Below, piece after piece: positions 10,563 through 22,812 of a DNA stretch of 64,000 nucleotides. Each line of letters begins with the position of its first letter. The stretch's first letter is position 1. This DNA is from Archivesica marissinica (lineage: Eukaryota; Mollusca; Bivalvia; Venerida; Vesicomyidae), in contig CM026390.1 of assembly GCA_014843695.1 (NCBI GenBank), positions 15,194,015 through 15,258,014 on the forward strand, given 5' to 3'. The position numbers and the translations under genes are program-made. The notes beneath the pieces are model-generated. The model did not search any database and was not told where the DNA came from. It saw only the letters and a list, made by a program, of their open reading frames with translations.

Positions 10563-10800
10563 ACCATACCTTTTCAAATTCAAGTTTGTATCAATAAAAT
10601 TTTCTAAACATCGTAGTTGGGCCAATATTGAATTTAAGAAAACTGAGCGTCACAGGTGACAGTGGTTTTTGTTGTTTATTTTCAAAGTATTTGCTTCGGG
10701 TCAATAGCTAACCGATTTTAGAATGCATAGCACCTTAATCGGTAGAGTACTCTTAACAATTTTCTTTGCAATACAAATGTCTTTCCACACTGGATTTATA

Positions 10801-11391
10801 GAGTGGTGGAACCTATGCTCGCGTATTCCTATGCTCGGCGTATTTTTTCCATTTACATCCATATTTAAAATATTTAAATAGTTTTAACCTATTTTCGCTG
10901 ACAGAGGTGAAGCATGGTTCAATAGCATAATGTTGTGCGTGCCGATACCTAATGCAACTGTCACCTGACAGACAACTTGTTGGGAGATTTTTTTCCACCG
11001 AAATGCGGTTCATGAGCATTTCAGGTAGCTCTCCGAATTGGGGGGAAATGTACAAATAACCAGAAAAAAGTTTCTTATGAGTTGTAATATTGTTAGTTAT
11101 TGATGTTACCAAGTCAAAATAATATATTCAACATTTACCTGTGCATAAATAAAACATTTCATGTACGCCATGCATAGGTGCCCTAAAGTATCTAGTTCAC
11201 CATGGAAACAGGTGCAGTTGCGATAGCTGTATTGAGGCGCATGGTAACGTAATGAAGCTAACATTTTCAACAACAATTTTTTGAAAGTTGTGTTCACAAC
11301 TTAAGAAAATTATAATATATAGCAACACCATTTAACTTTTTTTATAGGCCATGATATGGAGGATTTACGCCGAGCATGGGTTCCACCACTC
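10801..11391. mobile_element. TA-flanked MITE, family K, uninterrupted copy
   Basis: Inverted ends GAGTGGTGGAACC and GGTTCCACCACTC extend to TATGCTCGGCG/CGCCGAGCATG. TA precedes (10799-10800) and follows (11392-11393). At 591 bp with no transposase it is non-autonomous. It is the reference for the heavily nested copy at 35823-38069. Confidence 0.85.
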
Positions 11392-11435
11392 TATGCTTTC
11401 ACCAAAATAAGTAATGTAAGGAGGCAGTACCTCGC

Positions 11436-11738
11436 AGGGTTCATTCTAGGTCAGAATTTTTGGGAGAAGTGAGAAAGCGCGTGATCGCTTCCTTAAATGG
11501 TGTTCTTTAATATACTTCTGCAAAATAGGGTTAAAATGCACAGTACAACCATTAAATACAACCTTTGAATAGAAGGAGTGCTTTATAATGGGCCAGTGTA
11601 TCTTACTAGACAAAATATTGTTTGAAAATCGTAAAATAAAACCAATTTTTAAAATATTTTTTTAGGGATAAGTGGGGCTCCCAGAGGGCGAAGGCAGGGT
11701 CTCTAGGGCGACAATTTCGCCCACTAAACTGATCCCTG
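11436..11738. mobile_element. hAT-like MITE (AGGGTTCATTCTAG ends)
   Basis: It begins AGGGTTCATTCTAGGTCAG and ends AAACTGATCCCT. Its sequence is the reverse complement of most of 34013-34265. Flanking octamers TACCTCGC and GACCTTGA are compatible with a decayed 8-bp duplication. It appears to be a parental form of the 53-bp element at 4819. Confidence 0.7.
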
Positions 11739-11909
11739 ACCTTGACAGATACTACTGAATAATACACAATGCCTGATATGACTGTCTGGAGTATTTGTAG
11801 TACCTTGAACACATATGTATGAAAAGTTTAAAGACAACAAACATAATTTGAGATACCCCAGGTCACCCACTCATTGTCATTTAGGCCGTTACACATATAT
11901 TGTTAAATA

Positions 11910-12083
11910 CAGTCAAACCTGTCTTAAACAGCCAGCCAAGGGAGTCAGAGAAAGTGGCCGCTTAGGACAGGTGGCTGCTTAATAGAGTTCAAATGTATAA
12001 TAAAACAACCAATTGGGAATCTGGAAACTGCTTAATACAGGTTGGCTGCTTAATGGAGGTGACCACTAACACATGTTTGACTG
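11910..12083. mobile_element. TA-flanked MITE with CAGTCAAACCTGT ends
   Basis: Starts CAGTCAAACCTGTCTTAAAC and ends ACATGTTTGACTG, bordered by TA at 11908 and 12084. Internal copies of GGCTGCTTAAT are present. This end type is widespread in invertebrate Tc1/mariner MITEs as far as I recall. Confidence 0.75.
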
Positions 12084-12425
12084 TATGTAAATATGCCTGT
12101 TGCTTGATTTACTTTTGTTTACAGAAAGGTACATTACCTGTGCACCGATGAGTACCACTATGAACTTTCGTAATTGTTCCCGACACATGTGCATTCCGGA
12201 TTATGGCTGAATTACAGCTTACTGCACAATGTGAAACTGCAGTAGAAATCGATAGATCGATATGGAACTTACCAATTCATTTATTAATTCCATGCTGAAT
12301 AACGTTAATGATTAGAAATCATGATATGTAGAATCTTTTATTCACTTCCACGTTCAGTCAGCCATTTTGCTACAGTGTGTGTGATGTCACAAGCTAGTAG
12401 TTTAGCGAAAACATCGCCAAAAACC

Positions 12426-12441
12426 GGGGGGGGGGGGGGGC
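12426..12441 (+). repeat. Homopolymeric G run
   Basis: An uninterrupted run of 16 or so G follows AACC. It lies immediately before the shared flank motif of the minisatellite region. Its length is prone to sequencing error. Confidence 0.8.
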
Positions 12442-12442
12442 T

Positions 12443-12650
12443 TTGACATCCGAGTGATACGGTCACATCTCCAAAGGAATGTTTTTGGTTGCCAAATAAA
12501 TTGGTAAAACCCAATAGTGCTTAAATTGACTCTGAATCATTTTTTATTGGTGTTGTTTTGATACCCGGTTGAGAGGTTCACTCTCCAACTAAAGTTTAGT
12601 CTTTGGTTGCCAAGAAGCTGTGAAGAAGCATAGTGTTTTAAACCCAGTGT
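12443..12650. repeat. Diverged flank units left of the first minisatellite
   Basis: Two degenerate copies of a motif like TTTGACATCCGAGTGA, then ACGGTCACATCTCCAA, occur at 12443-12478 and 12555-12590. A third copy flanks the other side at 15622-15658. Confidence 0.55.
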
Positions 12651-15510
12651 TCTATATACTTAATCTACCCAACCAAGGGTTCAGTTTTACCATCTCCAGT
12701 GTTCTAATCTACCCAACCCAGGGTTCAGTTTTACCATGTCCAGTGTTCTAATCTACCCAACCAAGGGTTCAGTTTTACCATCTCCAGTGTTCTATATACT
12801 TAATCTACCCAACCAAGGATTCAGTTTTACCATCTCCAGTGTTCTAATCTACCCAACCAAGGGTTCAGTTTTACCATCTCCAGTGTTCTAATCTACCCAA
12901 CCAAGGATTCAGTTTTACCATCTCCAGTGTTCTATATACTTAATCTACCCAACCAAGGGTTCAGTTTTACCATCTCCAGTGTTCTAATCTACCCAACCAA
13001 GGATTCAGTTTTACCATCTCCAGTTCTATATACTTAATCTACCCAACCAAGGTTCAGTTTTACCATCTCCAGTGTTCTAATCTACCCAACCAAGGGTTCA
13101 GTTTTACCATCTCCAGTGTTCTAATCTACCCAACCAAGGATTCAGTTTTACCATCTCCAGTGTTCTATATACTTAATCTACCCAACCAAGGGTTCAGTTT
13201 TACCATCTCCAGTGTTCTAATCTACCCAACCAAGGATTCAGTTTTACCATCTCCAGTGTTCTATATACTTCATCTACCCAACCAAGGGTTCAGTTTTACC
13301 ATGTCCAGTGTTCTAATCTACCCAACCAAGGGTTCAGTTTTACCATCTCCAGTGTTCTAATCTACCCAACCAAGAGTTCAGTTTTACCATCTCCAGTGTT
13401 CTATATACTTAATCTACCCAACCAAGGGTTCAGTCTTACCATGTCCAGTGTTCTAATCTACCCAACCAAGGGTTCAGTTTTACCATCTCCAGTGTTCTAT
13501 ATACTTAATCTACCAAACAAAGGGTTCAGTTTTACCATCTCCAGTGTTCTAATCTACCCAACCAAGGGTTCAGTTTTACCATCTCCAGTATTCTATATAC
13601 TCAATCTACCCAACCAAGGGTTCAGTTTTACCATCTCCAGTATTCTATATACTTAATCTACCCAACCAAGGGTTCAGTTTTACCATCTCCAGTGTTCTAT
13701 ATACTTAATCTACCCAACCAAGGGTTCAGTTTTACCATCTCCAGTGTTCTAATCTACCCAACCAAGGGTTCAGTTTTACCATGTCCAGTGTTCTAATCTA
13801 CCCAACCAAGGGTTCAGTTTGACCATCTCCAGTGTTCTAATCTACCCAACCAAGGGTTCAGTTTTACCATGTCCAGTGTTCTAATCTACCCAACCAAGGG
13901 TTCAGTTTGACCATCTCCAGTGTTCTATATACTTAATCTACCCAACCAAGGGTTCAGTTTGACCATGTCCAGTGTTCTAATCTACCCAACCAAGGGTTCA
14001 GTTTGACCATGTCAAGTGTTCTATATACTTAATCTACCCAACCAAGGGTTCAGTTTTACTATCTCCAGTGTTCTATATACCTAATCTACCCAACCAAGGG
14101 TTCAGTTTTACCATCTCCAGTGTTCTAATCTACCCAACCAAGGGTTCAGTTTTACCATCTCCAGTGTTCTATATACTTAATCTACCAAACAAAGGGTTCA
14201 GTTTTACCATCTCCAGTGTTCTAATCTACCCAACCAAGGGTTCAGTTTTACCATCTCCAGTATTCTATATACTCAATCTACCCAACCAAGGGTTCAGTTT
14301 TACCATCTCCAGTGTTCTAATCTACCCAACCAAGGGTTCAGTTTTACCATCTCCAGTGTTCTATATACTTAATCTACCCAACCAAGGGTTCAGTTTTACC
14401 ATCTCCAGTGTTCTAATCTACCCAACCAAGGGTTCAGTTTTACCATGTCCAGTGTTCTAATCTACCCAACCAAGGGTTCAGTTTGACCATCTCCAGTGTT
14501 CTATATACTTAATCTACCCAACCAAGGGTTCAGTTTGACCATGTCCAGTGTTCTAATCTACCCAACCAAGGGTTCAGTTTGACCATGTCCAGTGTTCTAT
14601 ATACTTAATCTACCCAACTAAGGGTTCAGTTTTACCATCTCCAGTGTTCTATATACCTAATCTACCCAACCAAGGGTTCAGTTTTACCATCTCCAGTGTT
14701 CTAATCTACCCAACCAAGGGTTCAGTTTTACCATCTCCAGTGTTCTATATACTTAATCTACCAAACCAAGGGTTCAGTTTTACCATGTCCAGTGTTCTAT
14801 ATACTTAATCTACCCAACCAAGGGTTCAGTTTTACCATCTCCACTGTTCTATATACTTAATCTACCCAACCAAGGGTTCAGTTTGACCATCTCCAGTGTT
14901 CTATATACTTAATCTAGTAATCTACCCAACCAAGGGTTCAGTTTTACCATCTCCAGTGTTCTATATACTTAATCTACCCAACCAAGGGTTCAGTTTTACC
15001 ATCTCCAGTGTTCTATATACCTAATCTACCCAACCAAGGGTTCAGTTTTACCATGTCCAGTGTTCTAATCTACCCAAACCAAGGGTTCAGTTTTACCATG
15101 TCCAGTGTTCTATATACCTAATCTACCCAACCAAGGGTTCAGTTTTACCATGTCCAGTGTTCTATATACTTAATCTACCCAACCAAGGGTTCAGTTTTAC
15201 CATCTCCAGTGTTCTATATACCTAATCTACCCAACCAAGGGTTCAGTTTTACCATGTCCAGTGTTCTAATCTACCCAACCAAGGGTTCAGTTTTACCATC
15301 TCCAGTGTTCTATATACCTAATCTACCCAACCAAGGGTTCAGTTTTACCATGTCCAGTGTTCAATATACCTAATCTACCCAACCAAGGGTTCAGTTTTAC
15401 CATGTCCAGTGTTCTAATCTACCCAACCAAGGGTTCAGTTTTACCATGTCCAGTGTTCTTTATACTTAATCTACCCAACCAAGGGTTCAGTTTTACCATC
15501 TCCAGTGTTC
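12650..15510 (+). repeat. Minisatellite with interleaved 44-bp and 52-bp units
   Basis: The core is AATCTACCCAACCAAGGGTT then CAGTTTTACCATCTCCAGTG. The long unit has 8 extra bases, ATATACTT, after TTCT. About 60 units occur, short and long mixed. Since 44+52=96 is divisible by three, chance frames of up to 130 codons open across pairs of units; they have no independent support as genes. Variants such as CATCTCC/CATGTCC are scattered. Confidence 0.95.
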
Positions 15511-16027
15511 GGCGAGCTTATTTAAGTTTCTAATTCTACCAGTGACTAAAAATAACATAACATTATTTTAGTGTTACTTACCCAATGACTAAAAGTGACA
15601 TAGAATCATTTTAGGGGAGTTGCTTCACACCTGAGTGAGACGGTCTCTTCTCCAATGAAAGTGAAGTGTTATCAATCGTTTACGCGAGTGTATAAAGTCA
15701 TGGTATGGTAGATTTACCAAAATAACTAGAATAATTTGAGTGTTTAATCAAAGACAATTGAATCATTTTAGTGTTCTAACTAGAGATGGCAATGAATAGC
15801 GATATTGCGTTTCGAATAATCAGTCAGGAAGGTATTCGAATATTCGATATAATTCTATCAAAAACTCAAAATCACTCAAAACTCTTATACATTTTGTAAA
15901 AATTGCCAAATTAACCTACTTTCTGTTTTACAAGTAAACGTCATCTTCTTCCTATAAGGCCATGCAAATATGAGGACGACTCATACAGTTATTGTTATCG
16001 ACTACTGTACATCATGGTGTTTGATGA
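15511..16027. other. Spacer between the two minisatellites
   Basis: Holds diverged units like CAGTGACTAAAAATAACATA and GACTAAAAGTGACATAGAAT that foreshadow the 41-bp array. It also contains a TAGAGATGGCAATGAATAGC segment at about 15781 that resembles a hAT end. Confidence 0.5.
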
Positions 16028-19000
16028 AGCCATTGTCTAAGAAGGACATAAAATGTTTTAACCAAAGACTAAGAAGGACACAGAATTATTTTAGTGCTTT
16101 AACCAAAGACTAAGGAGGACATATAATTATTTTAGTGCTTTAACCAAAGACTAAGAAGGACATAGAATTATTTTAGTGCTTTAACCAAAGATTAAGGAGG
16201 ATATAGAATTATTTTAGTGCTTTAACCAAAGACTAAGGAGGACATAGAGTTATTTTAGTGCTTTAACCAAAGGCTAAGAAGGACATAGAATTAGTTTAGT
16301 GCTTTAACCAAAGACTAAGAAGGACATAGAATTATTTTAGTGCTTTAACCAAAGACTAAGAAGGACACAGACTTATTTTAGTGCTTTAACCAAAGACTAA
16401 GAAGGACACATAATTATTTTAGTGCTTTAACCAAAGACTAAGGAGGACATAGAATTATTTTAGTGCTTTAACCAAAGACTAAGGACATAGAATTATTTTA
16501 GTGCTTTAACCAAAGATTAAGGAGGATATAGAATTATTTTAGTGCTTTATCCAAAGACTAAGGAGGACATAGAATTATTTTAGTGCTTTAACCAAAGACT
16601 AAGAAGGACATAGAATTATTTTAGTGCTTTAACCAAAGACTAAGGAGGACATATAATTATTTTAGTGCTTTAACCAAAGACTAAGGAGGACATATAGTTA
16701 TTTTAGTGCTTTAACCAAAGACTAAGAAGGACATAGAGTTATTTTAGTGCTTTAACCAAAGACTAAGAAGGACATAGAGTTATTTTAGGGCTTTAACCAA
16801 AGACTAAGAAGGACATAGAATTATTTTAGTGCTTTAACCAAAGACTAAGAAGGACATAGAATTATTTTAGTGCTTTAACCAAAGACTAAGAAGGACATAG
16901 AATTATTTTAGTGCTTTAACCAAAGACTAAGAAGGACATAGAGTTATTTTAGGGCTTTAACCAAAGACTAAGAAGGACATAGAGTTATTTTAGTGCTTTA
17001 ACCAAAGACTAAGAAGGACACAGAATTATTTTAGCGTTTCAACCAAAAAATAAGGAGGACATAGAGTTATTTTAGTGCTTTAACCAAAGACTAAGAAGGA
17101 CACAGAATTATTTTAGTGCTTTAACCAAAGATTAAGGAGGATATAGAATTATTTTAGTGCTTTATCCAAAGACTAAGGAGGACATAGAATTATTTTAGTG
17201 CTTTAACCAAAGACTAAGAAGGACATAGAATTATTTTAGTGCTTTAACCAAAGACTAAGGAGGACATATAATTATTTTAGTGCTTTAACCAAAGACTAAG
17301 GAGGACATAGAGTTATTTTAGTGCTTTAACCAAAGACTAAGAAGGACATAGAGTTATTTTAGTGCTTTAACCAAAGACTAAGAAGGACATAGAGTTATTT
17401 TAGGGCTTTAACCAAAGACTAAGAAGGACATAGAATTATTTTAGTGCTTTAACCAAAGACTAAGAAGGACATAGAATTATTTTAGTGCTTTAACCAAAGA
17501 CTAAGAAGGACATAGAATTATTTTAGTGCTTTAACCAAAGACTAAGAAGGACATAGAGTTATTTTAGGGCTTTAACCAAAGACTAAGAAGGACATAGAGT
17601 TATTTTAGTGCTTTAACCAAAGACTAAGAAGGACACAGAATTATTTTAGCGTTTCAACCAAAAAATAAGGAGGACATAGAGTTATTTTAGTGCTTTAACC
17701 AAAGACTAAGAAGGACACAGAATTATTTTAGTGCTTTAACCAAAGACTAAGAAGGACACATAATTATTTTAGCGTTTCAACCAAAGACTAAGAGGGACAC
17801 AGAATTATTTTAGTGCTTTAACTAAAGACTAAGAAGGACATATAATTATTTTAGTGCTTTAACCAAAGACTAAGAAGGACACAGAATTATTTTAGCGTTT
17901 CAACCAAAGACTAAGAAGGACACATAATTATTTTAGTGCTTTAACCAAAGACTAAGAAGGACACAGAATTATTTTAGCATTTCAACCAAAGACTAAGGAG
18001 GACATAGAGTTATTTTAGTGCTTTAACCAAAGACTAAGAAGGACACAGAATTATTTTAGCATTTCAACCAAAGACTAAGGAGGACATAGAGTTATTTTAG
18101 TGCTTTAACCAAAGACTAAGAAGGACATAGAATTATTTTAGTGCTTTAACCAAAGACTAAGAAGGACACAGAATTATTTTAGCATTTCAACCAAAGACTA
18201 AGGAGGACATAGAGTTATTTTAGTGCTTTAACCAAAGACTAAGAAGGACACAGAATTATTTTAGCATTTCAACCAAAGACTAAGGAGGACATAGAGTTAT
18301 TTTAGTGCTTTAACCAAAGACTAAGAAGGACACAGAATTATTTTAGCATTTCAACCAAAGACTAAGGAGGACATAGAGTTATTTTAGTGCTTTAACCAAA
18401 GACTAAGAAGGACACAGAATTATTTTAGCATTTCAACCAAAGACTAAGGAGGACATAGAGTTATTTTAGTGCTTTAACCAAAGACTAAGAAGGACACAGA
18501 ATTATTTTAGCATTTCAACCAAAGACTAAGGAGGACATAGAGTTATTTTAGTGCTTTAACCAAAGACTAAGAAGGACACAGAATTATTTTAGCATTTCAA
18601 CCAAAGACTAAGGAGGACATAGAGTTATTTTAGTGCTTTAACCAAAGACTAAGAAGGACACAGAATTATTTTAGTGCTTTAACCAAAGACTAAGAAGGAC
18701 ACAGAATTATTTTAGCGTTTCAACCAAAGACTAAGGAGGACATAGAGTTATTTTAGTGCTTTAACCAAAGACTAAGAAGGACACAGAATTATTTTAGTGC
18801 TTTAACCAAAGACTAAGAAGGACATAGAATTATTTTAGTGCTTTAACCAAAGACTAAGAATGACACAGAATTATTTTAGCGTTTCAACCAAAGACTAAGG
18901 AGGACATAGAGTTATTTTAGTGCTTTAACCAAAGACTAAGAAGGACACAGAATTATTTTAGTGCTTTAACCAAAGACTAAGAAGGACATAGAATTATTTT

Positions 19001-20035
19001 AGTGCTTTAACCAAAGACTAAGGACACAGAATTATTTTAGCGTTTCAACCAAAGACTAAGAAGGACACAGAATTATTTTAGTGCTTTAACCAAAGACTAA
19101 GAAGGACACAGAATTATTTTAGTGCTTTAACCAAAGACTAAGAAGGACATAGAATTATTTTAGTGCTTTAACCAAAAGACTAAGAAGGACACAGAATTAT
19201 TTTAGCGTTTCAACAAAAGACTAAGGAGGACATAGAGTTATTTTAGTGCTTTAACCAAAGACTAAGAAGGACACAGAATTATTTTAGTGCTTTAACCAAA
19301 GACTAAGAAGGACATAGAATTATTTTAGTGCTTTAACCAAAGACTAAGAAGGACACAGAATTATTTTAGCGTTTCAACCAAAGACTAAGAAGGACACAGA
19401 ATTATTTTAGTGCTTTAGCCAAAGACTAAGAAGGAATTAGAATTATTTTAGTGCTTTAACCAAAGACTAAGAAGGACACAGAATTATTTTAGCGTTTCAA
19501 CCAAAGACTAAGAAGGACACAGAATTATTTTAGTGCTTTGACCAAAGACTAAGAAGGACACAGAATTATTTTAGTGCTTTGACCAAAGACTAAGGACACA
19601 GAATTATTTTAGTGCTTTAACCAAAGACTAAGAAGGACACATAATTATTTTAGTGCTTTAACCAAAGACTAAGAAGGACACAGAATTATTTTAGCGTTTC
19701 AACCAAAGACTAAGAAGGACACAGAATTATTTTAGTGCTTTGACCAAAGACTAAGAAGGACACAGAATTATTTTAGTGCTTTGACCAAAGACTAAGGACA
19801 CAGAATTATTTTAGTGCTTTAACCAAAGACTAAGAAGGACACATAATTATTTTAGTGCTTTAACCAAAGACTAAGAAGGACACAGAATTATTTTAGCGTT
19901 TCAACCAAAGACTAAGAAGGACACAGAATTATTTTAGTGCTTTGACCAAAGACTAAGGACACAGAATTATTTTAGTGCTTTGACCAAAGACTAAGAAGGA
20001 CACAGAATTATTTTAGCGTTTCCTAATCAAAGACT
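16028..20035 (+). repeat. 41-bp minisatellite with higher-order structure
   Basis: The unit is TTTAACCAAAGACTAAGAAG followed by GACATAGAATTATTTTAGTGC. About 97 units occur. Superposed structure: a 15-unit (615-bp) block repeated at 16515 and 17130; 82-bp dimers alternating TTTAGCATTTC and TTTAGTGCTTT forms at 17.9-18.7 kb; 164-bp tetramers near 18.7-19.4 kb; and units lacking six bases (CTAAGGACACAG) at 19.0-19.97 kb. No coding frame persists. Confidence 0.95.
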
Positions 20036-20039
20036 AAAA

Positions 20040-21220
20040 GTACTAAGTTAGCGTAATGGCGTCTTATCAGTGCTTTAACACATGTTTCTAAAGTGTGATT
20101 TTCCAAACATCTGTGGGCGGTTCGTAGCCTAGGTTCCAGTCTGTCGATTTTTCACTTTTTAACTTCTGGCAAAATGTAGATTTGAAGAACGACAACTCTT
20201 CTCTACAAGATACTATCGCTAAATATAGAAACAGAATTATTTCGGAAACGGCCGAACATGTACGATTATACACAATCAATTCCGAATATACACGAATGCT
20301 CCCGTAGCCTTATTTACATTGCAAACATATAATTTTTGACGAGATGGCGGATTTTAACTATTATATTTAGATGGTAATGGGTCGATTCGGCATAATTGAA
20401 CTAAGGACGACTTAAATCTTGAGTAAATATGTCAAATCAGACGCACAATGTACTTTTTAAAAACTATTTATCGTTCCGTTGACCCGTAAACAATGGCAGC
20501 CAATTATAAAGTTTTATCAACATTGCAGTGCCTCACTTCGATTCAAGTATGTCAGTAATTAAGTCACGTGCTAATAGGCCTATTAATAGGATTAATGCTA
20601 GTCAATAATTACACAGACAACCCGTTGATATTATCAGAAACTCAATACGACCCAATTAATAGTCTCGGTGTTAAAATATATTTATTTAACTGTCCAGGCA
20701 AAATATATCGACACCTGTTCCCAGGCTAGGCAGTCCGCTACAGTACCGGTGCATTAGATCATACAATGAGAGACAGTGCTGGATTTCTATTACCTCCCTT
20801 GGTTTAAACAGTATTTATTCCAAACAGTATTTATACACAAAAAATGTTACAAATTACATAAATTGTGAATGGTTTGGATTGGAAAACAAGTTTTCAGAAA
20901 ACTTATATTAATTCCTCTCCAAACCGATTACCTCCCTTGACAGATAAAGTCTGATTCATCCCGAAATGCATATCGGTACTGTTGTCATGAATTGGCGCGT
21001 ATTACGGGCATTCCGCCAACGTGTGTGTGACGTTACGTCACCTGCACTACTACGATCGGTTACTTGTAAACATTAGTTGAATAAAGATAAGACAAAAGAC
21101 ACAACGTGTAGTACTTACGATCTAGAGTCGCTAACTTTCCGACAACTGTTTGATGGAATCCTTTGTTTTTACTGTTGTTTTCTAATCATGTTAATTAATT
21201 GATAACCAATTTTTACAGTA
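20040..21220. other. Non-coding stretch with a dispersed motif
   Basis: The AGCCTAGGTTCCAGTCTGTC then GATTTTTCACTTTTTAAC segment (20128-20172) recurs inverted at 44831-44885. Otherwise I see no gene or structured repeat. Confidence 0.4.
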
Positions 21221-21480
21221 AAGTATCCATTGGATATGCTGTAGGATATCTGTCGAGGGATATCTGTCGAGGCGTAATTAATTATTTAATGAGAAAACGG
21301 ATAAAAATTGATAGCATGTGGTGCAAAGAAAACAACGATAAAAACAGAGGAAACAATATAAAGTATCCATTGGATATGCTGTAGGATATCTGTCGAGATT
21401 TAATCATTTAAGAAAACGGATGAAAATGATAGCATGTGGTGCAAAGAAAACAACGATAAAAACAAAGGAAACCAATTAAG
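21221..21480 (+). repeat. 140-bp tandem duplication
   Basis: AAGTATCCATTGGATATGCT begins at 21221 and again at 21361; both copies continue to AACAACGATAAAAACA(G/A)AGG. The end, AGGAAACCAATTAAGAG then AGTATTCAGG, reappears at about 61774-61820 beside a coding exon, so part of it is a dispersed repeat. Confidence 0.8.
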
Positions 21481-21665
21481 AGTACCTATCTCTTAGGAGT
21501 ATTCAGGGGAAGTAACTTGACTAATGTAGCCCATGATATAAATCAATTTGGTTTCATTGACAAGGCCATGGTTCAATGGGATACAATTAATTAATTAGTA
21601 TGCCAGACACAAGTTGCCAGGTATCCTGGTCTCCGACGTCTACATTCAATATTCTCTATCCCTCA

Positions 21666-21760
21666 TCATGAAGGATTCCATCACGAATGAGGTCTCGAGA
21701 GCGATTACCACGAATTGGAATAATTGGCTTGAAAATGAAGCTAAAGGAAATGTGTATGAC
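21666..21760 (+). mobile_element. SINE family B 3' fragment
   Basis: GGATTCCATCACGAATGAGG then CTCGAGAGCGATTA matches the 3' body of family B. The head is absent. Confidence 0.5.
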
Positions 21761-21910
21761 TAAACTAAGATTCAAGACTGAGTCTAGTCTAGGACCTACG
21801 ACGGTAAAAATAGAGCCAAATTTGGCCAGATTACATTCTGATGGGTTTCCATTGAGAAAGCAGCTAGTAAACTCATTTTCCAAAGTCGTGCCGTTGACAT
21901 ATCATTGCCA

Positions 21911-22156
21911 TTAACACATTTCATTCTGGATACCATTCAAACAGTATTCGCAAAGAACATAGAGCCAGATCAGCCGCCACGGAACGTGCCGTCTCATCAG
22001 GCTCTATGCTGTTTGCTAGTCAGATAATCTTGCTAAGACACTTGGCTATGTAGCAAACAACATAAATCCTGATCAGCATACAGCGTCACGCTGAAGCTGA
22101 TCTGGATCTATGTTGTTTGCAAAGGCTTTTAAATGTATCCAGAATGAAATGGGTTA
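21911..22156. mobile_element. TTAA-flanked hairpin MITE, family F
   Basis: Ends TTAACACATTTCATTCTGG and CCAGAATGAAATGGGTTAA are inverted, with TTAA at each edge. The interior has two hairpins, AGATCAGCCGCC...GATC-type and ATCCTGATCAGC/GCTGATCTGGAT. This is the best-preserved F copy for its outer ends. Confidence 0.8.
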
Positions 22157-22249
22157 ACCCCATCTATCTATCTACTCAGCATTTGTGTGTTTATTTCGGA
22201 AAGTCACCATCTGTAACATCTCATACAATCTGAATAAATTATTAGCTAA

Positions 22250-22445
22250 TATTCAGAAGGGACTTTAAACTCGAAAGGTCTTGTGTCGGTGCTGTACACC
22301 GTGCATGCACGTAAAGGAACCAGAGGAGACTCTGGAATGGGTCTCTGTCTGTATCATTGCACTATCCTCCAAAAATCTAAAATGACTAATCTCTTCAGGA
22401 GGCGTCGCTCATATGGGCAACCGGTAGCGACGATAAATAAACGTA
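22250..22445 (+). mobile_element. SINE family C, headless copy
   Basis: Starts within the body (AGAAGGGACTTTAAACTCG) and runs to GATAAATAAACGTAAAATAC. Its 3' half plus flanking DNA is then tandemly duplicated. Confidence 0.75.
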
Positions 22446-22676
22446 AAATACCACACACACAATTTGTCAATTTTAAGTGGAAAAAATCATGTGCAACTTA
22501 ATTTTGATGGGTCTCTGTCTGTATCATTGCACTATCCTCCAAAAATCTAAAATGACTAATCTCTTCAGGAGGCGTCGCTGATATGGGCAACCGGTAGCAA
22601 CGATAAATAAACGTAAAATACCATACACACAATTTGTCAATTTTAAGTGGAAAAAATCATGTGCAACTTAATTTTG
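22337..22676 (+). repeat. 170-bp tandem duplication spanning a SINE edge
   Basis: ATGGGTCTCTGTCTGTATCA occurs at 22337 and 22507. The unit includes the SINE tail and unique flank GTGCAACTTAATTTTG, so the duplication post-dates the SINE insertion. The units are almost identical. Confidence 0.9.
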
Positions 22677-22812
22677 AGATTAGGGGAAAACTTTAAATTT
22701 TTTAAGTCAGTTTTAAATGCAATAAACAGCAATTTGAACAGAACGTCAATAAATATGCTAGTATGGTACTGCTGTTTCCAAAAACAAATAAGAGAAATGT
22801 TGCTATTGAAAG

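Noticed and set aside
13160..14460. Open frames of 66-130 codons inside the 44/52-bp array
   Set aside because: They are created by unit lengths summing to a multiple of three and have no start context or composition beyond the repeat; not listed as genes.
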